In this document: positions 37,401 to 49,400 of the stretch, piece by piece
Layout of the letters: the number at the start of each line of letters is the position of its first letter
Numbering within the stretch: the first letter of the stretch is position 1
Source of the DNA: Zerene cesonia
Taxonomy: Eukaryota > Arthropoda > Insecta > Lepidoptera > Pieridae
Reading direction: 5' to 3'
Assembly (NCBI RefSeq): GCF_012273895.1
Contig: NC_052112.1
Location: 868,001 to 932,000 of the forward strand
DNA length: 64,000 nt
Position numbers and translations under genes: made by a program
The notes under the pieces: generated by a model
What the model saw: only the letters and a program-made list of their open reading frames with translations
Database searches by the model: none
Told to the model about the DNA's origin: nothing

Positions 37401-40400
37401 TTACGCAACCAGTTTATAGCAAAAACTATTCTACTTTATATGAAATAAGTACAAATATTGAATGACCCTCCCGAGGCTCATTCGTTCACTATGGAAACGA
37501 CAATCTGAATTTAGCAAACACTACGATCAAACAATATTTACTGCGGGAAAAAAATTCATAGTATATCCTGTCTTGATTAAGGGCATAAATACCCACATTA
37601 ATCGGCACAATAGAAAGGAAAGTTGCCGAAACCCTATCACAAAAAGGAGCTTGCCGGTTAATTAAAACCCTGTAAGTTTATCTTTCGGCTCACCTAATTA
37701 AAACCTAAGAAGACTTTCAAGCGATTAATCAAAAACCTTCTGGGAAATCATTCACGTGACTAACGGTCGCACCACCTGTTCTAATCGATAAAGCGGGCAA
37801 AACCAAACGCCTAACGTTAGCTTTTCAGAAGACGGGGGCGATTTGAAAAGCAATGCATATAAAAAGGCTTGTCCGGGAATTAATTGCGAACTGCTTTGGG
37901 AATGTAAAGCGCCATGAAGCTCGGCGTAACTTTCAGAGAGGAGTTGTCTAGGTAAAAAAAATTGTCTTAGCGGTTGATGTATACACAAAAGCAATGAAAA
38001 TAACAATGCACTTTTTATGACATTCTATATACTAAATACATCTCATAAAATTCAATTTATTTCATATCAGGAAGCAAAGAAATAATACAATAACCATAAT
38101 ATTAGATGATGAGATTTTCTTAATATTGAGTACATACGGCGCTTTGAAATTTACCCGTACATCGACACGTTTCATGTCTGAATTAGTTAGTTTAGATTAG
38201 TAAATTTATAATGACGAAGAATACAATCGACATGATTGGAAATGAGCAGCTACAGAGTTTCTTGCCGGTTTATCGCTGTTGCTTACCGAACCGGTAGTAA
38301 ATGTTAAAAGTGCGCTATGACGATTCAAAAGTGCGTCTATATGGTGTTTAATTGAATATATAAATACTTGAGATTGAATAGAGATCATACTGTAAGCATA
38401 TCCAATGAGAAAAAAAGAAATAAATTTATTTCTCAACCATACAATAAACACATACAAACAAAACGTGCTAGATGTCTAATAATCTAGATAATCTGTATTA
38501 CAGGTACCGATACCCTTTCATAAGATACAGTTGAAAAAACAAAAAAAAAAGGAAATAGTTATAGAAAAACAAACTAACAAAATAAATAAAATTAATAATA
38601 TATAACGTGGTTTTTAACAATATATTACATCTGTTATGTAGCAGCTACAGCATTTCGCAAACGAATCCCTCAACATTCTACCACGAAACATCCACCGTAC
38701 CCTGCATCACAGATTTCACAGAACATTGCACAAGTTTTCTCAACATTGGCCAACATCTAGCACAATGGTCACGCGCCCTAATCGAGATGATAAAACATCG
38801 AAGTTGCGTTGCGCAATCGCACATTGAACGGGCAACGACCCGCAGCAAAAAACGTTGCCCAGTGGCTTACCTACGGTTCGTCACGATCCATTTTGTAAGG
38901 CCAATAGATTTATCGTCAAAATTCACAACTTTCACCCGATTTCACGTTGTAAAAAATCTGGTTAAACCTGTCGATAATTGTTGGTGATAGTAATGTCATT
39001 TTTATCTGCACTTGCGCGGAAACCGCTTTTACTTGAATGAAATTACCTTTCTACAATGTTTTGTATTTACATTAATTCTCCCCTATGGCTACGCCCGCGT
39101 AGTCAAATTAAATCGCCACGTCACCACCAGGTCTCCGCGGTGACCACCCATGGGATTTTGTTGTCTTATATATTACTCTTATGTGAGTCTATGTCACTAG
39201 CAAATTTTCAAACTTTCCGAAACACAAAAACCGTAGCATTAAATCGCTTTGTAGCGACGTAAAAGAAAGACAAAATGGACGATTGCTTTAAATCAATTAC
39301 AAAACAACTAACGTCATCTTATTCAATATTAAAAACGTTTTAACTTCAAATCATTTTCGGTTTACAATGCATTCTCTATGATCCATCCACGATATTATAT
39401 AACGGACACACTCTGTAGAAAGGACAGCTTTATTCCCAATATAATTTACCTGCTCGTTACTGGTGAGTAAATTTTATCAATATTGCCCCATTATCAAAAT
39501 GGTTTCTCCTCTTCCCAAGAGGCAAATGTAACCCAAAAATAACCAAATGGGTTTGTCCAGAACTAATGAACCAGTCCAGAACTATGTTATAATCAACCAA
39601 GTATAATATACAAGCCATATGTACGTTTATATCTTTTGCTAGTAGATATATATATCTATTGAGGCAGATTGAACAATGTTTTTAAAGTTCGTTTCGTTTA
39701 TATAAACCTAAAGGGATCACTGTACAGCACGTAGAATTCTAGTGATTTGTACTTTTGAGATGTCATTTATAGGTAGTTGACATAAATAAATTTCATTTTC
39801 TGCGTTACCTTTAAACGCTTGCCTAAACATAAACGAACATATAGAACAACTATATTCCCGTCCATCATATGTTTACATTATATATTAGAAGGGGTCTTTA
39901 AAGTTCTTTATTCTTACCAATTTTGGCAACCTTCCAACCTCGATCAGACATCGAACTTAAGTTTTGACAGAATACAATTGATCCGTATAGTTTGTCATTT
40001 CATGCTTCCAAAAAATTGATGTTAATATTTTGTTTTATAATATTTCCACCTATCCTGTCGTGGCCAATAAACTCGGCTAGAATGTGAACGCCCCTGGGAG
40101 CGCACTCCGTGCGATGCGTGCTTAATGATCGTCGCATGCCTCGACAACGTGTAGGGAATCGCGATTTGATTGCAAGGAACTGATGGTTTTATATGGAAAA
40201 ATACTTTTCTGAGAACATGGCTCGTTGGTATGGCTGGGTTGGGCTAGTGGCCATGTAGTCTTTATTTAAATATATAAGACTATCTCCTAATTCACTTGGC
40301 TTTCTAACTAGAGATAGAAAAAGACAGAAAAATGAAGTAATCTGACCTCAAAATTTTTAAACATTGAACACTTATCGTAACGTTAAGGGACATATTCGTA

Positions 40401-43400
40401 TGACCTAACCATAATCTGTACTTATATAGTAAATGCCAAAATTTTAACTGTTTGGAAAAACGTGGATACGTTATATGATACGAAACAATGAGATATAATA
40501 TTTAGATATGTATACATTATAATCTTGAATCTAGATATCAATGAATCTAATTCATTATCAGATGGAGCTAATTGTTAGAATTGTTTATTAATATAGGCTC
40601 CTTTTAAGGTCCTACCGTAGGTCAAAATCGAAAGATAACAATATTTCAACTCACCCTTTCATGCCTGATGAGGTATCCAATGATGACCTCCATCTTCTTC
40701 TCCTTCTCCTCCGCATGGCAGATGCCTATATTCAGACCCATGACTATGGTCCGAAGTAACCCTCCTTCAAAGGCATCCCAAAGGTACTTGGGCGTGTAAC
40801 ACATTATGGCCTGAAATATATCCAATATATGTTTAGAGTTTGGAGCTTATGTCCTAAATTGTATGACTTAGGTGAAAAGTTAGGTCATAAATTACGTTTA
40901 AATACCATTATAACAATGCTGCACTGCTTGATATGTTCACATAGTACGTAACTTATAAATAACTACCTTTTGCCCGCGGCTTTCGCACGTGCTAATTAGG
41001 AGTAGTTAAGTGAAATTTGGTACGTAGACAGTTGGAAAACTGGAGTAACATATGGGCACACTTTTTATCCCGATATTCCTACGGGACATGGACTTACGCG
41101 GGTGAAACCGCGAGGCGCAGCTGGTCACTGATATTTATAATTATTTATTCCCTTACAGAAATTTGTAGATTATATAGCAATCAAGGCCAAGAACATATAT
41201 GTATATAGCATAGCAACAGAACGTCTGTTTGTTTATATCTTTCTTTGTCACACGGACTATCTGTTCGATGCTCTCTATTCCCCATAACGTAAGTGTGTCA
41301 GAAAATCCACACAGCTGTGTGAATTATGGTTAATCGAACTATGAAATTATACCTACATTAAATTATTTCAACAAAAATGTCCAAATCACTAGTGAAATTT
41401 GAACACAAAATAGTGTGATAGATTGTACGATCATCATGTTTCTATGTAAAGGATAACCGTTATGTAAACAATAGTGAATTATACTTTACAAGCATATTTG
41501 AGAACACATCATCAAATAACCTTTATGTACTGAACAACCTGAATATCTTTGAAATATCTATCGTCTATATTAGAGATATAGGATAAAGAATACATAATAT
41601 ATATATATTAAGCGTCGTTTTATTTTTAGGGTGTGCTAAATCTCTATAGTCTTTATCCTGCTAATATTATAAATGCGAAAGTTGTAAGGATGTGTGTTGT
41701 GTTAGTTACTCTTTCACGCAAGAACTATTGAACCGATTGCAGTGAAATTTGGTACGTAGACAGCTGGACAACTGGAATAACATATAGGCACACTTTTCAT
41801 CCCGATATTCCTGCGGGATACGGACTTACGCGCGTGAAACCGCGAGGCGCAGCGAGTATTCTATATATGTATAAGATAATTTTTGACTGCCTCCATGGTA
41901 CAGTAGTTAACGCGTGTGCGTAGAACCGTGAGATCCCGAGTTCGATTCCCGGTTGAGTCACAGAAAGCAGCCTTCATGTTCATAAAGAAAATCGATCATT
42001 GAAACAGATATATCATCTTCCCATACCCCACTAGGAGACACGGGCCTTAACTTTTTAGTAATTCACTATTATTGATAAGAACCGTTACGATAACATCGCC
42101 ATTGCTTTTCCCACATACCCCATAACCCATAACTGGTTTACATCATCCATTAAAGACGACCAACAAAATCGCGTCACGCTGACGTCACCCGCTAGAAGTG
42201 GACCATGTCAGTAACAGTACGCGAGCCGTATTACCTAATTAGCATGTCTCAAGTTCGTCTGTTTACGGTCAATGTGTCTACCCGCTACCGTTATGGGATC
42301 CGATCTGAATCCGATCGCGCTAATGGCACGAGTTGTGCTCGGATGTTTACATTTGCGTATGTTGAAAGTGTGTATGGAACATACATATAGTTTTGGTTGT
42401 CACGTCCACATTTGTTACAAGGTATTTCTTAGGGGACTGCATAAGCTAGCGTCTATGATCCACTGCATTAAAAAAAACATAAAAAATATATGATATTCTT
42501 CACGCTGATAGGGTGTCGATAATATAATGCTACAAATTTGATTCTGATCACTAATCATCATCAGCCTATATATGTTCCCACTGCTGGGACACAGGCTTCC
42601 TATGAGGGTTCAGGCCATAATCCACCACGCTGGCCAAATGCGGATTGGCAGATGTCACATGTCGTCGAACTTTTGATTCTTGGACATGCCGGTTTCCTCA
42701 CGATGTTTTCCTTCACCGTTTTTAGCAGTGGTGATGTTATTCACATGTGCAGATAAATTGAAAAATCAATTTATTTCCTGCACGCTCGCCCGGTCTCGAA
42801 CCCCGACTAATCGATTTTGAAGTCCGAGATTCTCACCACTGAGCCACCACTGCTTTGTAGTGTGCTTCCTGATCACTAATTTTTATTAAATTATTCCTTA
42901 AGCAACATAGTTATTCTATCGTGATTTATTTTTTAGTAAACCTCCGCCTTTTCTTATTTCCGAACGATGGTGTGTGCGCATGTGTGCGTGCGCCCCTGTG
43001 TACCAGCAGAGCCGGCCGAGACCGTTGATTCGTCGGTTGCATAATGCATAGGTGTGTGCGTGCGTCAATTACGCTCTTGCATTCCCCGTAAACTGATCAC
43101 TTGTTAGATTTTTATTGGATGGTAAACAAACAACGATGGATTTTTTTTATATAGATTTACTTTGTTCTTTTTATAATAGTTAAGCACATAATTTCTAGGA
43201 ACTTGTTTATTTATGTTATATATTAAAAATGTTTATTTATTCCATTGATGAATAACAACATACCACTTGACACAAAATTAATGTTAATAAAATTATAATA
43301 AAAATCGCTTCACCCAGTAATAAGTTATAAGTTAACAAACAAAAAAGACACAGTCGAATCGGTAACCTCCTCTTTTTTGAAGTAGGTCTATAAATAAATC

Positions 43401-46400
43401 TTAGCTATAAAGCATATTTCATACCTCGAACATTTGGTATAAAAGTACCAGGAGAGCATAAATACAAAGGGGGGTACCTGGAAGAACAGCACGAAGCACA
43501 CCCACTGGTAGTACGAGTAGTACTTCTTGGCTTGCGTGCTGTCGTACTCGTTCATGATGCCCGGATGCGCGACTTCCTTGCCCACCTTGGGAAAAACAAT
43601 TACAATTTATTTATTTATTTTATTTATTACGCTTCAATAAAAATCGTACAGATAAGGAAATCTTTTTAAACGAAAATAACATGATAAAAAAAGTAAAAGA
43701 GTACAATTTGTTGGGATGCTAATAAAATAAATCTGAAGAGGGCGTTTATTTGTTTGAACGCGCTTATCCCAGAACCTACTGGACCGATTTCAAATATCCT
43801 TTCAACGCTGGATATACGTGCTTCCTGTGTGCTATAAGACTAAAAGTACCACGGGAAAACCGGGGCAGACCCCTAGGCATTTATGCGCCGATTTCAGACC
43901 ACTTTTTATACTATCGTAATATATCTTTGTATTCGCTATTTTGCCCAAATGAATGCAGCTTTATGTACCATTGTGTATCTATTGAATCTTTTGATACGAG
44001 CTTGCCAGGTCAGATGAATCCTACTAACATTATAAATGCCAAACTTTGTAAGGATGTGTGTGTGTTTGTTGCTCTTTCACGCAAAAACTACTGAACCGAT
44101 TGCAATGAAATTTAGTACGTAGATAGCTGAACAACTGTAATAACATATAGGCAACGACATTCCTACGGGATACGGACTTACGCGGGTGAAACCGCGGGGC
44201 GCAGCCAGTATAAGATAAATCAAAATGTAAAATTATCGTGTAGCGGTGTCGGTTACAAAACTTATACCGAAACGGCTGGAGTGACTTTTATACACAAAAA
44301 CAAACATACAGACGAACATAGAACCTCCTCTAGAATACAACAATTTGAAAAAAAATCACGAGGATAATATTCCAATATCTAATATTCAGAGACCAGTTGC
44401 AAGACAGTTGGTATTTATTGTTAAAACATAATTTGTACAGATTCGTAAGAAAATATTCATTATATTCTGCACTCTAATCGCGAATCGCAATCAGAGTAAG
44501 TGAGGAAGTGGCAATTTACAGTACAATTGCGCCTCCACCGGTTAACGACTGGGCGCAGATTTCTTGATCATCCAATTTATAACTTCGACTCGACAGATTC
44601 AAGTAATCATATGTCTTGTTGTTGATCTTTGTGTGTGACTATTGGTCCAAATTGCCTGACTGATCTTGAAATATAATTCCTCGCAGACAACGTCTTATAT
44701 TGCACAACGGAGGGGACAGTTTATATCTAGCAAAATGTTCACTGACTTCGGAGTAAGGACACAATGAACTAACTTCTCATCAACCAATGTATATAAGTAA
44801 AAAAATATATATAAAAATCACAGTTTACTCATAAAATTAAGTAATTTGTCTCTCGTATACAGAGTATACGTAAGGAAATTATTTAAATGGCGATTCTAAG
44901 ATCATCAAAAAATCAGATCAGTATATTAAGATAAACTCATGAAACTATTGCGTTGTCACCGATTCTACATACATGTATAAAATTTTAATTAAATCTGTCC
45001 GTTTAAAATGGGTCAAAACCGAGTCTTAAGGCGTCAGTTACACCCAAACTTACATACGGGCGAAACTAATAAAAACGATGAAAAAAAACGAAAAAGTCAA
45101 AAAACATCAGTTAAGGTAAAAGCATAGCAGCTACCGCGATAAGACAGTTCATGAAGAAAGCTCATAATACCAAAATATAACAATAATTCGTGTAATTCCT
45201 GCTATAACGGAATGCCTTCCTAACGCAGCAATGAAACATTTGAGAATTTCAAAGAATTTCAGTAATGATTACTGTTATAATCGTAATATAAGCAAGACCC
45301 AAACAATCGATAATTGTTTTCCATTAATTGTGTTACCCATTGGTCCTTACACCTACATACCGTAGCCAATTGACGATTATTAATCGAAAATCTAGTGCAA
45401 TTGCAATGATCATTTTGACCTGTTCATTGCGAAAGGTCTTCAATACCTAATTGGGTTCAATCTAACAACCATCAGAGCTTCACCTGACATGTAAATTGTT
45501 CTTAGGAGAATCTATTAAGCCAATTCAATCATATGTCCCAAATCTCGAAGGTACGTAACGTAAAAACCTTAGGTTCTCAAGTAAGATAGTGCCTATTGCC
45601 TAGCTCGCCGGCCAAAGCTTTCTTGGACATCTGTTACGTTTAGATTTCAGCGCACATGACAAAGGCATTAACTTGAAGTATAAAATAACATCAAACATAA
45701 GTAATAGACTTAAAGTGAACGCGAGGGAGAAGAGACAAAAACAATAATAGGACAAATTTAATTTTTAATTATATAGCATTGAAATGCTTTATAAATGAGA
45801 AATTTTGAAGGAATAGAAAAAATTTGATCACGAGGTGGGATTCGAACCCGCGCGTTCTTTGCTAAACTGTAGCAACGCCTAGTCACTCGGGCACCCGTGA
45901 CCCCGCCACAGTAATCGAATTTCCTCTACTCTTTCGGTTTAATGTGCCTAGAGTTCGAATCCCGCCTCGTGATCAAATTTTTTCTATTCTTTCAAAATTT
46001 CTCAATAATAGGACAATCAAAATATGTACCATAACTAAAGGGTAACGATATGTGGAATATCTTTAGATATAATATATAAACTAGCTGATCGCCCGGCTTC
46101 ACTCGTGGTACATATATAACCTATGTCCATAACCTATGTATAATCTATGTCACTCAGAGAAGTCTCAGCTTTGTAATGGTGAAAGAATTTTGAAAATCGA
46201 TCCAGTGGTTTTTGAGTTTATCCATTACAAACAAACAAATAATAACACAAATTCTTCCTCTTCATAATATTAGTGTAACAGTGTAGATGACAAATACATT
46301 ATCATATTTAATAGGTAATAATTCATGTAAGACATAATAATAAAACAATAATGACGATCACGCATATATGTTAAAACATATAGTTATACCTATAATTTAT

Positions 46401-49400
46401 AATCAAACTTATAGGTCAAGGCGAACATAAAGGCATGACTATCTCTTTGTGTAAAACAACGACTTACATTGACATACAAGTTCGTTTATAGATAGCAACA
46501 TAAAAAATTCGTATACATCATCATCATATATGTTCCCACTGCTGAGACACAGGCTTCCAATGAGGGAGGGAGAGATAGTATACATATGACTTCATTTTGT
46601 AACCGGCACAAAATAAGAACCGTTTGTAGGTATAACTTTAAACACAATACTCTAATAACATACAATTTCGTATAGTTCAAACCTAAAAATGGGCATTTCA
46701 TTACACCAATTATGTTTTCTTTACCGTAAAAACACAATTAATTACTGACTGAATACAGATACTGACTGGCACAAAAAACAAGAAATAATCTAATAAATCG
46801 CAAATTTTAACAGGCTTTTAAAAGCTTCACCTGTATGTAACCGACTTCTTCAGACTCGATTTTGAAAAAAAACTTTATCAAGCATCGGTGGCAAGACAAT
46901 AATTTACAATAGTTTCTCGATTTTACTATTAACCCTGATGAGGCTCGCCAATCCTATGCTACTAATCCTACTAATATTATAAATGAGAAAGTTTGTATGT
47001 ATGTGTGTGCGTTTGTTGCTCTTTCACGCAAAAACTCCTGAACCGATTTCAATGAAATTTGGTACGAAGACAGCTGAACAACTGGAATAACATATAGGCA
47101 ACTTTTTATCCCGACATTCCTACGGGATACGGACTTACGCGGGTGAAACCGCGAGGCGCAGCTTGTGTTAAATAATTTCCGTAACGTTTACTCTTTATAA
47201 GAGTAAAATAAGTTATATAATTTAGTTGGCACTATCATTAAAGCGTGTATAGCTTTTTAAATTATACGTATTGTAAGAAATTGTGTTTCAGCTATACCGA
47301 CGCTACAGTTCAACTGCATAAAACACACTCATATGACATATGCAACAAAACAACTGATGTAACGTTCACAATGCAATAAATCTCGCGGGCATCACGCCGC
47401 GCTGCCGATTCGTCATCGCGAATTTGTTATTGTATTTTGACATTCTGCTCTCATGTTATGTTAATTCGTGAACTCATTAGCTACAGCCACAAACGGTTTG
47501 TTCAAATATGACAACAATAACGTTTTATTTACATTGAATCACTTGTTTGTTGAACATTCAAGAAACGACGTGTATAAATAAAAGTCGGAGTGCAGCTCGC
47601 CAATATGACATTATGATAAGCGCGGTAACATTAACAGTAAGTTGGTTATATCCTAGGTTAGCTGAGGTAGCATAGCATGTGGGAGTCGAGCACGATTCGG
47701 CACGAATTTGGCCCGCCCCGGGTTATGTATAGGGGCTGTTAATACTAAAACTCAATTTATTGAGGAAGGCTCTAATAAGTTTACGGCGTCGATGAAACCG
47801 CGGGGTAAAGGCTGATAGCGGATTGCAATTCGTTGAGACAAAATACATAAAGAAACTGTTATACTGACTGAATACAAGAAACGTCCACGAAACAATAAAC
47901 AATAATAACAAAGGAAACGAAAGTTGGCCGAAATAGCCTAGATCTGGCGAAACGCCAGATGCAAAAATATTTGCTGAACGATGTATTTGCTTTATTGAAT
48001 GAGAGCTAACCCGCTTCCGATAGAATGGTAACTGGCAGCCACCATCAATTTATAGCTTTGTATTAAATAAACTTGATCTGATGCACATACAGGACTAGCT
48101 GCGCCCCGCTGTCTCACTCGTTTAGTCTGTATCCCGCAGGAATATCGGGATAAGCCTATGTGTTATTCCAGTTATCTTACTATCTACGTACCAAATTTCA
48201 TTGCAATCGGTTCAGTAGTTTTTTTGTAGAGTAACAAACATCCATATATACATCCATCCATATTTACAAACTTTCGCGTTAATAATATTAGTAGGAAGTA
48301 TAGTTAGGTTCGCCTGGACATATAGTAAATCCAGCCCAAAAACATGCAGCGTGTAACCGGCATTCGATACCGCGCCCTAAGACTGTCAACGTGTGTCGGA
48401 CAATCGAAAGAATACAACTAGCTGTTTGACTATGTATTGAAGTATAGATGTCATTTAACAGGATAAAATGAACGAATATCTTAATATATAAAATTCTCGT
48501 GTCACAGTTTTCGTTGCCATACTCCTCCGAAACGGCTTGACCGATTCCTCTGAAATTTGGTAAGCATATTGGGTAGGTCTGAGAATCGGCCAACATCTAT
48601 TTTTTATCCCGATATTCCTACGGGATACGGACTTACGCGGGTGAAACCGCGGGGCGCAGCTAGTAAAATTATAAAAAAAGAATTTCTATTACCATTCTAG
48701 TGCAATGTATGTGGTCACCTCCCCACTACAGAGATATACCTAGCCCGTATTCATTAGTCCCTTAAAGTAGAAAACTTCCAAAACCATATATGCAACCTGT
48801 CAACTAGGACAAGTTTAACCACGATACAACAACATCGTGACATCACACGATTCATTGTAATAAAAATAACTTGAATGAAGGCACGCCACTATCTGCCTCC
48901 CACGAGGCGTGATCATAGTACACAATGTTGGATTACGCAGCGTACACTTCGCTGGGATTATTTTATAATGAGAATTTATAGTTCCTTTGTTATCAATGAA
49001 TCGATCTCGTCAGGTGGAAGGGTTTGACCGCCATTTCTATGCGGAAAGTTCTGAGCTTTCGATGTTGGGACATACTTTTTACAATTGAATATTGTATTGT
49101 GTTATTTTATCCGAAAATATAACTGACGTCGCCTACGATTAATTCAATGTGCAAGAAATATGACTATCAAATCACAGTTCCCTATCCTTCTAAACCTTTT
49201 TAGGGGATTTAAGTTAAGACATACAATAAGTCCAGCATACAATTATGATTAATATAAAGTCAAAATAAGCCCTCTCACCTCTCTAGCGAACGCATCTGGC
49301 ATAGTGAACGTGGAGGTGATCCAGCAGAACGTGTTGACCACATGGTTGGGGAGGCCGGGTCCGGATATGCAATGTATCGGCTGGCCCACATACTGCGTCG

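Larger units (their letters stand above)
28481..40654. other. ogre intron 3 (12.4 kb)
   Basis: Largest intron. It holds at least six Helitrons. Three segments have clearly higher GC and no recognised repeat (about 32010-32200, 36200-36360 and 36630-36790), and 38640-38990 has a long open frame without recognisable protein; these are the places to look for enhancers or undetected exons. Confidence 0.45.
44209..49278. other. ogre intron 1, downstream part
   Basis: Repeats as listed. 47370-47420 is locally GC-rich (CATCACGCCGCGCTGCCGAT) without a known repeat. Confidence 0.4.

Noticed and set aside
38607..38987. 126-residue plus-strand frame
   Set aside because: No recognisable motif, lies inside ogre intron 3, and lacks clear splice or polyadenylation context; kept only as a GC-richer segment.
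41887..41985. tRNA gene
   Set aside because: Internal promoter boxes are present but the acceptor stem pairs over only four bases; better explained as a SINE head.
45828..45900. Functional tRNA gene on the minus strand
   Set aside because: Stem pairing is good, but C instead of T at position 33, a poor D-arm and its place inside an inverted-repeat element argue for a tRNA-like relic.
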